Below, in pieces: positions 16,700-25,946 of a stretch of DNA of 62,184 nt (position 1 is the first letter of the stretch; each line of letters opens with the position of its first letter). The stretch comes from an uncultured Saprospiraceae bacterium (lineage in GTDB: Bacteria > Bacteroidota > Bacteroidia > Chitinophagales > Saprospiraceae). The stretch is from positions 1 to 62,184 of the forward strand of contig CALLFA010000177.1 of NCBI GenBank assembly GCA_937997635.1, in the 5' to 3' direction. The translations under genes and the position numbers were made by a program. The notes beneath the pieces were generated by a model. It saw nothing but the letters and a program-made list of their open reading frames with translations, made no database searches and was not told where the DNA came from.

Positions 16700-18595
16700 A
16701 TGCAATTCAAAGCCATCATCGTTTTGTGCTATATCGTCTATCTCTCTCCCATCCAAGCGATGGATTTTTTCTGTTTCGATGCTCCATCCTTATTGCTTCA
16801 GTCCCGAGTATGCAGTCCCACGTTTACTCAGATTAACTTTAATGGTATTTCGACAACTACTGGTTCTATTAATGCCTGCAACATGAGTCAGCCAGATCTG
16901 TATGTACATGTAAGAATTCCTGCAAGTACAACTGGGAATTTTATGGTCAGGCGAAGAGAAGGTACAAGTATAGAAGCACAAGCAGAAATTTACTATTTAC
17001 CAAATTGCTTACCATCTAGTCCTAGTGGATGTTGTTTTTCTGCAAGCTTACTTGTTGGTTGTTATGATTTAGAAACATTTCCAAATGCCATCATCTTTGA
17101 AAATCAAGCTCCTGGTGATTATTACATCAAAATCTGGGATAGGAATGGTGTTACCAGTGGCACGCTTAATATTTCAGCACATAAGCTACCGCAAGACATT
17201 GAAGACTGGGTACTTTGCGATGATGAATCTGGTGAAGGAACAGGTTTTGTAGCAAACCAGTTGATCATAGAACCAGGCCCAGATTTTGATCCAGGCATTT
17301 TTAATCCAGGCTTTAGAGAAGTGAAGTCTTGTGACTGTGCTGATCCACCATTGTTACTTTACGAAGCAGACGACTTTGCTACATTTTTAGAAGGTCAGAT
17401 TACCGCTAAAAATGCAACATGTGTAGAAGGTACTGGTCTCAACTATATCATGGAGACAACAAGAGAATCATTCGAGTCTGTATGCGATGGATCATTTTTC
17501 TGTAGTAGCATTAAAAAATATAAACCAACCAATCCGACTACAACTGCTCGCGTCGCCATAGTAGATACCGGCATCAATCTAGACCATGACGCATTCACTA
17601 ATGCACTTTGGCGTAATATGGAAGAAAATGATACTGACAACTGTGTCTTAGATGACTTGAATGGATATGACTTTAAAAACGAACTTGGGCCACCAACGGA
17701 TACAGACGGTCATGGTTCTTGGGTCGCGGGGACTGTCGTAGAAGACTTTCCCGAAGACATCCAACTCGAGATTATGTCTGCCAAATTCTTTGACGATAAC
17801 AATGGCACATTATTCGAAGCGTTATGCGGAATGCATTACGCCATAGACGAAGGTGCATCGACTGTAGTTACTAGCTGGGGCTTTCAGTCAATGACACTGC
17901 CCCCATTTCTCCAAGACGTGTTCACAAAAGGCCAAAATAGGGACGTTCTATTTATAGCTTCAGCTGGAAATACATCTGACAATATAGATGTTGACATCCC
18001 TAAATATCCTTCAAATATGACTGATAAAAACCTCATCACAGTCGCCGGATACGACGAAGAATCAATGACCTTAGCAAGTTATTCTAACTACGGCCCCATC
18101 TCCGTGGACCTTGCAGCAATTGGTCACATCATAGCTCCATCGATATTTAATAATGCTAGCTCAGTAACAGAGGTAGATTCAGTTGTAGGTACTTCCATTG
18201 CTGCCCCTAGAGTAGCTAGGACAGCTGCCATCATGAAGAGCTACCATCCGACTATGACATTTACGGACATCAAAGATTGTATTCTGAATACTGCAACTCA
18301 ACATTCTGCTTTGAATGGACTAATGGTATCTGAAGGATTCTTAAACCATAATGCGGCTCTCGCTTGTGCGGCACAGAAAGCTATTGATCTCATCTGCACA
18401 GATAATCTACTCGCAATAACTGGTCACTTAATCAATGATGCTGCTTACAGCACACAAGCTACTATACATGCAAATGCATATGTAGAGACTGGGACAACTA
18501 TTCAATTCGCTGCTCTTGAAGGAATTCAGCTAAGGCTCGACTTTGAGGTAGAACTAGGAGCAACTTTCGAAGCGCTTATTCAAGATTGTCAGTGA
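16700..18595 (+). CDS. Secreted S8 (subtilisin-like) serine peptidase with Cys-X-COOH C-terminal module
   Basis: A 631-aa protein with a signal peptide (about residues 1-20), a beta-rich pre-peptidase-like domain (about 30-170) and an S8 catalytic domain (about 280-560). The triad is Asp289 (A-I-V-D-T-G), His338 (D-G-H-G-S) and Ser499 (G-T-S-I-A-A-P), with the oxyanion Asn in A-S-A-G-N. The last 65 residues form a beta-rich module with V-E-T-G-T and F-E-V-E-L-G-A-T-F-E-A, ending D-C-Q, shared with three other proteins in this window and probably a sorting or anchoring signal. It starts 35 bp from the divergent CHAT gene, so the two may be controlled together. Confidence 0.93.
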   Translation: MQFKAIIVLCYIVYLSPIQAMDFFCFDAPSLLLQSRVCSPTFTQINFNGISTTTGSINACNMSQPDLYVHVRIPASTTGNFMVRRREGTSIEAQAEIYYLPNCLPSSPSGCCFSASLLVGCYDLETFPNAIIFENQAPGDYYIKIWDRNGVTSGTLNISAHKLPQDIEDWVLCDDESGEGTGFVANQLIIEPGPDFDPGIFNPGFREVKSCDCADPPLLLYEADDFATFLEGQITAKNATCVEGTGLNYIMETTRESFESVCDGSFFCSSIKKYKPTNPTTTARVAIVDTGINLDHDAFTNALWRNMEENDTDNCVLDDLNGYDFKNELGPPTDTDGHGSWVAGTVVEDFPEDIQLEIMSAKFFDDNNGTLFEALCGMHYAIDEGASTVVTSWGFQSMTLPPFLQDVFTKGQNRDVLFIASAGNTSDNIDVDIPKYPSNMTDKNLITVAGYDEESMTLASYSNYGPISVDLAAIGHIIAPSIFNNASSVTEVDSVVGTSIAAPRVARTAAIMKSYHPTMTFTDIKDCILNTATQHSALNGLMVSEGFLNHNAALACAAQKAIDLICTDNLLAITGHLINDAAYSTQATIHANAYVETGTTIQFAALEGIQLRLDFEVELGATFEALIQDCQ

Positions 18596-18837
18596 GCATT
18601 AATTTTTTTAAACTTTAGTTTGGTCGTCAGGTGTGTTTAGATAATTGAGATTATCATAAGGTCTTCATACTCCTCAACCCACTAGTAAGAATTTCATTTG
18701 GGCCGGTTTTATTAACCTAGATAAAACCTAGTCAGGATAAATGTTGAAAAATAATTTCTTCAGTTGTTAACCTTCTCATGCATTATGAGACCTCGGTGTG
18801 TAACTACATTTATTTATAAACTAAAAAAACTTTTATC

Positions 18838-19050
18838 ATGAATCGACTTCCAATCACTAAAAGAGAATTAGAAATTCTGACATTGGTTTCTTCGGGACTT
18901 AATGCATCACGCATTGCTCAAAAATTATTCATTAGTAGGCCTACCTTGTGTGGCCATACGATAAATATGAATCGAAAATTAATGGCAAAAAACAAGACCC
19001 AATTAATCAATAATGGGTTTGCCAATGGCTTACTTTCAACAGCTCCTTAA
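18838..19050 (+). CDS. Solo LuxR-type (GerE) helix-turn-helix protein, 70 aa
   Basis: A 70-residue protein made of little more than one LuxR/GerE-type DNA-binding domain: T-K-R-E-L-E-I-L-T-L-V-S-S-G-L, then A-S-R-I-A-Q-K-L-F-I-S-R-P-T-L (the recognition HTH) and a closing N-R-K-L helix. There is no receiver or sensor domain, so it may act as a constitutive or dosage-dependent regulator. The canonical T-V at the start of the recognition helix is T-L here. It precedes the fibre-like and subtilisin genes on the same strand, and a palindrome lies between it and the next gene. Confidence 0.82.
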   Translation: MNRLPITKRELEILTLVSSGLNASRIAQKLFISRPTLCGHTINMNRKLMAKNKTQLINNGFANGLLSTAP

Positions 19051-19095
19051 TCTCCTCTTATATCCTATCTCTGTAAAAAATAATTTATTAAAAGT

Positions 19096-19116
19096 TATTG
19101 ATAACAATTATCAATA
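19096..19116 (+). promoter_or_regulatory. 9-3-9 palindrome, possible operator
   Basis: TATTGATAA-CAA-TTATCAATA is a perfect inverted repeat 15 bp before the ATG at 19132. Its low GC makes it a weak terminator, while its size and symmetry fit the binding site of a dimeric HTH protein. The LuxR-type protein encoded immediately upstream is the natural candidate (inference). Confidence 0.5.
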
Positions 19117-19131
19117 CTAAAATCAAATATC

Positions 19132-20565
19132 ATGAATATTGAAAAAACAAATTCCAATAATATTTACCGATCCTTATTTTTTCTACTATTATTCCTCATT
19201 CCATTTCTAAGCATTTCACAAACCAGAAACTTATATGTGGAAGGCGAAGACGACCTACTAGGCACAATTCATTCACTAAATAATGCCAATCAAACGGTTG
19301 GCTTTGAATTCGTAATAGGTACAGCTAGAGAATTATCAGGCGACTGGCGAACAATTAATCAAAATGGTGATTTTCGTATCCAATATGGGACTGATAACTT
19401 TGAATCAAATTCAGGTGACAACATGTTCAGTATTTTATCCGACGGTAATACTGGCATCGGCTGTACAAACCCCAAGGCCAAGCTTAGTATCTGTAATGGC
19501 GAAATGGGATTCAGCAATTCTTTTTCTGAGGACGCCAGCGATAAGATATCCCTTGATGGTTATGCATTTGACCAACCTCACATGGTCGGCCTTGGTTATG
19601 AGACTTCAACTTTTATAAATATATCGGGTCAGATTTCAGAACTAAGTGACCTATATTATAAAGCAGAAGGGAGCCATCGATGGTATAATAATGCAAATGC
19701 AGATCTAGGGAATAGTGCCAATATGGTCTTAACTCAAGACGGCAATTTAGGATTAGGGACACACACGCCCGACACCAAACTACATATACTCACTGGACCC
19801 GATGCGAGCCTGTCTAATCATGGTTATATGATGATGGGCAGAATCGATGGTCCCAATTTGATCTTGGATAATAATGAAATAATCGCAAGAGATGCTGGAC
19901 AAGAATCGATATTAAGCTTACAAAGAAATGGAGGTGGAGTAGGAATAGGAATAGCGCCAGGAAGTGTAGAAGCCCCTTTGGCTGTACAAGGTTCTGGTAG
20001 TCAAATTCATATATCTAACTCATCACAAACATCCAATGATTGGTTCATTGGTGCCTCTAATCCTAACTGGCTTACAGGTGGAGGAAAACTGATCATTAAT
20101 ACAGGAGGTAACAGCACAAGTAACATGATGTCCTTCGATAGAAATACAGACATCGTAGAGGTTCAAAGAAATGGTGGTGATGTTATGCTGTGTAGTCAAG
20201 AAAATGGACAAGTGGGTATTGGCATTAGCGACAATAATAATTTTCCCTCTTCAGAATATCTTTTAGCCGTAGATGGCAGCATTATCGCTGAGGAAGTCAG
20301 GGTCGAATTATCTGGAGACTGGCCTGACTATGTATTTGCAGATGACTATGATTTAATGCCTCTTTCAGAAGTTGAAAAATCCATCGCAGACAATAATCAC
20401 CTTCCGGGCATTCCAAGCGCTAAAGAAGTTGCTTCTGATGGCATAGCTTTAGGAGACATGCAAAAGAAAATGATGGAAAAAATAGAAGAACTCACACTTT
20501 ATGTCATACAGCTAAATAAAAAAAATGAACGCTTAACAGCTAAAGTAAATCAGCTAAATAAATAA
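19132..20565 (+). CDS. Secreted fibre-like protein with C-terminal coiled coil
   Basis: A 477-aa protein with a signal peptide (hydrophobic 16-30, ending S-I-S-Q). Repeated G-N-x-G-I-G / G-N-L-G-L-G-T-x-x-P-x-x-K-L-x-I segments are typical of trimeric, tail-fibre-like surface proteins of Bacteroidota. The end has the well-known M-P-L-S-E-V-E...N-H-L-P-G-I-P-S-A-K-E-V block followed by a heptad coiled coil (E-E-L-T-L-Y-V-I-Q-L-N-K-K). That block is shared by many Bacteroidota exoproteins and resembles intramolecular-chaperone ends of phage fibres. The subtilisin 35 bp downstream could process it (inference). Function unknown, probably adhesion or surface structure. Confidence 0.8.
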   Translation: MNIEKTNSNNIYRSLFFLLLFLIPFLSISQTRNLYVEGEDDLLGTIHSLNNANQTVGFEFVIGTARELSGDWRTINQNGDFRIQYGTDNFESNSGDNMFSILSDGNTGIGCTNPKAKLSICNGEMGFSNSFSEDASDKISLDGYAFDQPHMVGLGYETSTFINISGQISELSDLYYKAEGSHRWYNNANADLGNSANMVLTQDGNLGLGTHTPDTKLHILTGPDASLSNHGYMMMGRIDGPNLILDNNEIIARDAGQESILSLQRNGGGVGIGIAPGSVEAPLAVQGSGSQIHISNSSQTSNDWFIGASNPNWLTGGGKLIINTGGNSTSNMMSFDRNTDIVEVQRNGGDVMLCSQENGQVGIGISDNNNFPSSEYLLAVDGSIIAEEVRVELSGDWPDYVFADDYDLMPLSEVEKSIADNNHLPGIPSAKEVASDGIALGDMQKKMMEKIEELTLYVIQLNKKNERLTAKVNQLNK

Positions 20566-20600
20566 GTGGCCATTGACTTAATCATTCAAAATAAATAAAG

Positions 20601-22442
20601 ATGAAATACATTACAATTATAATTCTAGCTTTCTCTGTGACTGCTTTAGAAGCACAAAATTTTTACTACTATCAAGGAGAAAAAGTGACATTAAATACAT
20701 TAGAAAATCAATACTATGTAGAATTTCAAGGTGATGATGACAAACGTTTTGCAGAAAACAATTCTTCTGACTTTATGTCATTATCGCCGGTAGGTGCTGG
20801 ATTGATCGTAGAATCATCCTTTTCAAAAAATAAGTTATCCGATAATCCATCAATTAAATTTGCTAACCCTTTATTCATTAACGAGAGTAATCAGCGATTT
20901 TCCTATTACAATGAAATCATTGTCAAACTTAAAGACGATACGTCTCTAAGGGAGTTGGAAAAGCAACTAACAAACTCAGCATGGGCAGTATGTTCTGAAT
21001 ACGATCATGGTTTTAATATCCATGTACTTTGCGATCGAAGTGGAGAAGGCAAAGATGGACTTGAATTGGCAAATGAGTTATTTGAATCCGGCCTATTCCA
21101 TTATGCAGAACCAAATTTTATCGCTGAGAATCCAGAACAATACATTCCAAATGATCCAGACATATCGCTCCAATATTCCTTAGAGAATGATGGTGGAATT
21201 TATAATAATGATATTGGTACATCAGGTGCGGATATGAATGTATTGGATGCATGGGATGTCACGACCGGGTGCAGCGAAATTGTAATTGCCATTATCGATG
21301 ACGGAGTAAATTTAAACCATCCTGATTTGACGGCAAATCTGATCCCAGGATTTGATGCATTGGGTTTTGGAACAGGTGGTGCCCCTCAGAATGGAGATAC
21401 TCATGGCACTGCCTGTGCAGGGACCGCAGCTGCCAAAGGCGATAATGGAATTGGAGTTGCAGGTGTTGCTTTTGATTGTTCCATTATGCCAATTCGCGCA
21501 TTTGCCTCAGAAATCAGTACAAGCAGTTTGGTTTTTGCTACCGCTATTGATTGGGCATGGATGAATGATGCAGATGTACTAAGTAATTCTTGGACATGGT
21601 CAGCCAGTAATGCCATATCAGATGCGATTGACAGAGCTGTCACCCAAGGTAGAAATGGTATTGGTTGTGTGGTGTTGGCTAGTTCAGGAAACAGTAATTT
21701 TTCTAATGTTCTTGCATTTCCAGCTCGCGACAATAATGTGATTGCTGTAGGTGCCTCCAACATGTGTGACGAACGAAAAAGTGCCGGCATTGATACCACT
21801 GGATGTTTTGACGTAGTGGTTACTAATCTTCAGCCTGACATCACTGGAGGTGTTTCTTGCGACAATGATCGTTGCTGGGGTAGTAATTATGGAGATGATT
21901 TAGACATCGTTGCGCCAGGTATTTCTGTCAGGACTACATTTGGTTCAAATACTTATGGCTGGTTTAAAGGAACGTCTGCGGCTTGCCCTAATGCTGCAGG
22001 TGTAGCAGCTTTGATTCTATCGACAAATGACCAACTCCCTGGCATACAAGCTAAAAACATCCTCTTATCTACAGCAAGAAAGGCAGGTGGATATACATAT
22101 ACCATAGATCTGACTAATCCTTTCGGTTCATGGAATAATGAAATGGGTCATGGTGTGGTTGATGCATATGAAGCTGTACTGACGGCATTAGCAAGTGCTA
22201 GACTTTATATCCAAAATCGGATATACAGCTCTGGTGCTTCTAGTTTTTTTCAATCGTACGAAATTCGAGCTGGTGAAAATGTCACTAACAGTCAGCCCAA
22301 TGGTGCCGTTGTCGTTCAAAATAATGCATTGGTACATTATAATACTGGAAAGAGGATTTTACTTCGGCCAGGATTTGAAGCTCAGACTGGTTCAGATTTT
22401 AGGGCACGTATTCTCAATATAAATTGTCCTGTTAAATTATAA
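20601..22442 (+). CDS. Secreted S8 (subtilisin-like) serine peptidase, fervidolysin-like prodomain
   Basis: A 613-aa protein with a signal peptide (1-18), a propeptide of the fervidolysin type (about 90-190: E-I-I-V-K-L-K-D...H-Y-A-E-P-N-F) and an S8 catalytic domain. Triad: Asp233 (I-I-D-D-G), His268 (D-T-H-G-T) and Ser459 (G-T-S-A-A-C-P), with A-S-S-G-N for the oxyanion hole. The C-terminal 75 residues are a version of the beta-rich module of the other subtilisin (G-F-E-A-Q-T-G-S-D-F-R-A), with the Cys six residues from the end (N-C-P-V-K-L) and not penultimate. The prodomain suggests a self-activating secreted protease. Probably transcribed with the fibre-like gene. Confidence 0.94.
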   Translation: MKYITIIILAFSVTALEAQNFYYYQGEKVTLNTLENQYYVEFQGDDDKRFAENNSSDFMSLSPVGAGLIVESSFSKNKLSDNPSIKFANPLFINESNQRFSYYNEIIVKLKDDTSLRELEKQLTNSAWAVCSEYDHGFNIHVLCDRSGEGKDGLELANELFESGLFHYAEPNFIAENPEQYIPNDPDISLQYSLENDGGIYNNDIGTSGADMNVLDAWDVTTGCSEIVIAIIDDGVNLNHPDLTANLIPGFDALGFGTGGAPQNGDTHGTACAGTAAAKGDNGIGVAGVAFDCSIMPIRAFASEISTSSLVFATAIDWAWMNDADVLSNSWTWSASNAISDAIDRAVTQGRNGIGCVVLASSGNSNFSNVLAFPARDNNVIAVGASNMCDERKSAGIDTTGCFDVVVTNLQPDITGGVSCDNDRCWGSNYGDDLDIVAPGISVRTTFGSNTYGWFKGTSAACPNAAGVAALILSTNDQLPGIQAKNILLSTARKAGGYTYTIDLTNPFGSWNNEMGHGVVDAYEAVLTALASARLYIQNRIYSSGASSFFQSYEIRAGENVTNSQPNGAVVVQNNALVHYNTGKRILLRPGFEAQTGSDFRARILNINCPVKL

Positions 22443-22601
22443 CTGAGTCAACAAATAGTACAGAAAGCCATTTAAGTTCACTCCTTTCATTTACTTTTAG
22501 TAATGAGAATTCTTTCTCTTTTCCATCAATTAACACAGTTGAGTGCATAATTTGAGAAAATGCTCATTGATACATAATGATTAGATGAATAAAATAAAAA
22601 A

Positions 22602-22628
22602 GCCGTGATCATCACCTGTGATCACGGC
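22602..22628. terminator. Strong 10-bp hairpin after the second subtilisin gene
   Basis: GCCGTGATCA (22602-22611) pairs perfectly with TGATCACGGC (22619-22628) over a 7-nt loop. The A-run upstream would be a T-run on the minus strand, so it looks like a terminator for minus-strand transcription, although both neighbours are on the plus strand. It may simply end the plus transcript or be part of a small RNA. The rest of 22443-22832 shows no gene or RNA I recognise. Confidence 0.6.
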
Positions 22629-22832
22629 CTACTTCCAATCTTCACATGACCAGTATCGTTCACCTTTATCGAAGTGAAAGGTCAACTGGCTATTATTGAT
22701 ACAATTTTAAATTAAAAGGTGATTGATTGAATGCTGCCTGACTAGTCATCAGCTCAGAAATTTACGTTCTCGCTTTCATTCAGAAAACAAAGACAAGTAT
22801 TATCTTGTTTATTAACAGCAGAAAGTAACTCA

Positions 22833-23336
22833 ATGGAAAAAACAAAATTTAAAGAATTATGTATTGCTTACACAAATGCACAACAAGGTTTTCAAAACTT
22901 TCAGAATGAATGCCATGATTTATCAGTAAATCTTGTAGAGGAATTAAAGAAGTATTTTGAAATCCCTGAATCACAATTCTCTCTATTTAGGATAAATGAG
23001 AACAACGAATTTATTCTTGTCCAACCAGGTCTTGTTAATGCGCTCACTTTAAGAGAAGACTCCCGGTGGCAATTTGGTATTGGCTTAACAGTATGTACTG
23101 CTCCTGAAACCTTACCTCAGGAGTTAATCATGATGCAAATACTTATTCGCCAGGACTTAGATGGAAACTTCTATCTAAAATATGGTGATCAAGAACAGGA
23201 ATTCAGAATAGAGAAATCTGAAGAACGGAATTTCATTCCCTTTTTTGATCATATCCATAGTGAAATTTTGAACGTTTACGAAAATCACATGACTCATTTT
23301 ATTGGAGAGGATACGGAGAGGAAGATTGGATATTGA
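22833..23336 (+). CDS. Conserved-looking hypothetical protein, 167 aa
   Basis: A soluble 167-residue protein without signal peptide or membrane segment. The N-terminal half is helical (F-Q-N-F-Q-N-E-C-H-D-L-S) and the second half is a beta-rich region (W-Q-F-G-I-G-L-T-V, I-L-I-R-Q-D-L-D-G-N-F-Y-L-K-Y) ending in a helix with F-D-H-I-H-S-E-I. I recognise no family. The stop codon is 19 bp from the start of the DEXH helicase on the same strand, so the two are likely co-transcribed and the protein may assist in DNA repair (inference). Confidence 0.7.
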   Translation: MEKTKFKELCIAYTNAQQGFQNFQNECHDLSVNLVEELKKYFEIPESQFSLFRINENNEFILVQPGLVNALTLREDSRWQFGIGLTVCTAPETLPQELIMMQILIRQDLDGNFYLKYGDQEQEFRIEKSEERNFIPFFDHIHSEILNVYENHMTHFIGEDTERKIGY

Positions 23337-23355
23337 TTTTTAAATGTTTTAAATA

Positions 23356-25794
23356 TTGACTTCACTATCAAAGTCTACTGTTGCAATTCAATGGTTTGAA
23401 CAACAAGGTTGGGACCCATTTCCTTTTCAATTGGAAAGTTGGAATGCCTATTTGGAGGGTCAAAATGGGATTGTAAATGCACCTACAGGAAGTGGAAAAA
23501 CCTTGTCCTTGATCGTTCCTATTTTACTAGAAGGGCTTCATTCAAAAACACCAGCAAAGGGTAAGTTGCAAGCCCTCTGGATATCACCGATACGGGCTTT
23601 AACAAAAGAAATAAAGTTCGCTACGGAAGAAGCCATTGAAGGACTTGGTCTAGATTGGCGAGTTGGCATAAGGTCAGGTGATACCTCTACTACGGAGAGA
23701 CAAAAACAAAAAGAAAATCCACCGGAGATTTTAATCATCACACCCGAAAGCATTCATGTGTTGATGTCCTCACAAGGATACCTCTCTTTCTTTGAAAACC
23801 TGAAAGCCATCGTTGTTGATGAATGGCATGAGTTGATGGGCAATAAAAGAGGAGTCCAGACATGTCTTGCCATTAGCCGATTTTTGAGAATAGCACCACA
23901 ATTAAGGATTTGGGCTATCTCTGCCACAATTGCAAATTTAGATGAAGCAGCGGATGTTTTATTGGGCGCGAAAGCAACAGATGGTTATATCATTGTCAAG
24001 TCGGAAGTAGAAAAACGAATCTCTGTTGAGTCAGTCATACCAAATGAGATAAATACATATCCGTGGGCAGGACACCTTGGGATCAAGATGCTTGATCAAA
24101 TCATACCCATTGTACTAAGCAGTAAAACAACATTGATCTTTACGAATACCAGATCAATGTGCGAGATATGGTATCAACGATTGTTGGACGCCCAGCCAGA
24201 TTTGGCAGGAATCATTGCCATGCACCATGGATCTATTAGTAGAGAATTGAGAGATTGGGTTGAAAATGCTTTACATGAAGAAAAACTAAAAGCAGTGGTA
24301 TGTACATCTAGTCTTGATCTTGGTGTTGATTTCAGACCTGTGGAAACCATTATTCAGATTGGAAGCCCAAAAGGAGTATCTAGGTTTGTACAACGCGCGG
24401 GCAGAAGCGGTCATCAGCCTGGTGCCATCAGTAAAATCCATTTCGTTCCTACCCATACTTTAGAACTCGTGGAAGGAGCTGCCTTGAGAACAGCCATAGC
24501 GGAAGGTGTACAAGAACCACGTCTGCCCTTCATTCGTTCTTTTGATGTATTGATTCAGTATTTGATGACACTTGCAGTTTCTGAAGGTTTTGATCCAGAT
24601 GAAATATTTGAAGAAGTAAAGCAAACGTTTTGTTTCGAAAGCATGACTCAAGAAGAGTGGCAATGGTGTCTCAATTTTATAGTTACTGGAGGAAACAGCT
24701 TAGAAGCTTATGATGAGTTTCAAAAAGTAGTCTTTTATAAGGGTAAATATATAGCTGCGAATAAATATGTATCGAGAAGACACAAGTTGTCCATAGGTAC
24801 TATTGTTGGAGACTCCTCTATCACCTTAAAGTATATGGGTGGTAGAAAAGTAGGGACTGTTGAAGAGTGGTTTATAGCTCAAATAAAACCAGGCGAGGCC
24901 TTTTGGTTTGCGGGTAGACCTTTGGAGTTAATTCGAATAAAGGACATGACTGCATTTGTCAAAAAATCGAAGAAAAAAAATACGCGCATTCCAAGTTGGA
25001 TGGGTGGTCGGATGCCATTGTCCTCTATGCTTGCAAAATTACTTAAACGAAAAATGTACAACTATGCAGATGGTGTGATTGATGAAATGGAACTCGATGT
25101 CCTCAGTCCACTTTTTGAGAAACAACGAGAAGTCTCTTCATTACCAAGAAATGATCAATTTTTGGTAGAATATTTTGAGACGAGGGAGGGGTTTCATCTG
25201 TGCATGTATCCGTTTGAAGGAAGATTTGTTCATGAAGGGATTGCTGCCTTGTTAGCCATGAGAATAGCAGAGAAAATACCTATCAGCTTCAGCATAGCAA
25301 TGAATGATTATGGTTTCGAATTATTATCAGATCAAAAAATTGATGTTGATGCAATCATAACAGCTGATCTATTTGATACAAAGAATCTTTTCGAGGATAT
25401 ACAATCCAGTCTGAATGCGATAGAAATGGCTAGGCGAAAATTTAGAGATATTGCAAAAATATCTGGTCTAATTTTTCAAGGATTCCCAGGCCAGGCGAAG
25501 AAAGAAAGACATCTTCAATCTTCTTCATCTTTACTCTTTGATGTCTTCAAACAGTATGATCCCGACAACTTGCTGTATCTACAGACGTATGATGAAGTAC
25601 TTACCTTTCAACTTGAAGAAGCTAGGCTAAGAGGCGTCCTCCAAAACATCCAACATCAATCTCTCATATTATCAAAGCCTAAATCTTATACACCTTTTTC
25701 ATTCCCTATAATTGTAGACAGATTAAGCAGAGAAAAGCTTAGTACAGAGCCCATAGAGATGAAAATTCAAAAGATGCTGAATCAGGATAAATAA
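23356..25794 (+). CDS. Lhr-like DEXH-box helicase (ligase-associated DNA damage response type)
   Basis: An 812-aa SF2 helicase. Motif I is P-T-G-S-G-K-T (about residues 40-46), motif II is D-E-W-H (about 155), motif III S-A-T and motif VI Q-R-A-G-R-S-G-H, followed by the long winged-helix and C-terminal region of Lhr-type helicases. The size and the N-terminus (A-x-x-W-F-x-x-x-G-W-x-P-F-P-F-Q) match the bacterial family usually found with an ATP-dependent DNA ligase, an MBL-fold exonuclease and the PdeM phosphoesterase. None of these partners is in the window. The first codon is a TTG at 23356; no in-frame ATG occurs early enough. Likely acts in DNA repair. Confidence 0.9.
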   Translation: MTSLSKSTVAIQWFEQQGWDPFPFQLESWNAYLEGQNGIVNAPTGSGKTLSLIVPILLEGLHSKTPAKGKLQALWISPIRALTKEIKFATEEAIEGLGLDWRVGIRSGDTSTTERQKQKENPPEILIITPESIHVLMSSQGYLSFFENLKAIVVDEWHELMGNKRGVQTCLAISRFLRIAPQLRIWAISATIANLDEAADVLLGAKATDGYIIVKSEVEKRISVESVIPNEINTYPWAGHLGIKMLDQIIPIVLSSKTTLIFTNTRSMCEIWYQRLLDAQPDLAGIIAMHHGSISRELRDWVENALHEEKLKAVVCTSSLDLGVDFRPVETIIQIGSPKGVSRFVQRAGRSGHQPGAISKIHFVPTHTLELVEGAALRTAIAEGVQEPRLPFIRSFDVLIQYLMTLAVSEGFDPDEIFEEVKQTFCFESMTQEEWQWCLNFIVTGGNSLEAYDEFQKVVFYKGKYIAANKYVSRRHKLSIGTIVGDSSITLKYMGGRKVGTVEEWFIAQIKPGEAFWFAGRPLELIRIKDMTAFVKKSKKKNTRIPSWMGGRMPLSSMLAKLLKRKMYNYADGVIDEMELDVLSPLFEKQREVSSLPRNDQFLVEYFETREGFHLCMYPFEGRFVHEGIAALLAMRIAEKIPISFSIAMNDYGFELLSDQKIDVDAIITADLFDTKNLFEDIQSSLNAIEMARRKFRDIAKISGLIFQGFPGQAKKERHLQSSSSLLFDVFKQYDPDNLLYLQTYDEVLTFQLEEARLRGVLQNIQHQSLILSKPKSYTPFSFPIIVDRLSREKLSTEPIEMKIQKMLNQDK

Positions 25795-25935
25795 ACATTC
25801 ATTCGACTAAACAACTTGTGAATTCCTTGTTTTATTTACATACAATCGGATAAGACGTATGAACCATAATGCTATTATAACTAAAATCTGACTATTATTC
25901 TTCTGTTTTTCTTCCATTACAGTACAACTTTTCTT

Positions 25936-25943
25936 CATATTTG
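25936..25943 (+). promoter_or_regulatory. -7 promoter element of uvrA
   Basis: CATATTTG differs from TAnnTTTG only in its first base and ends 3 nt before the ATG at 25947. Transcription from it would start at or next to the start codon, giving a leaderless uvrA mRNA. Confidence 0.5.
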
Positions 25944-25946
25944 CAC

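Noticed and set aside
21401..21799. A 132-codon minus-strand frame inside the second subtilisin gene
   Set aside because: It is antisense to the catalytic domain of a clear S8 peptidase and has no family resemblance.
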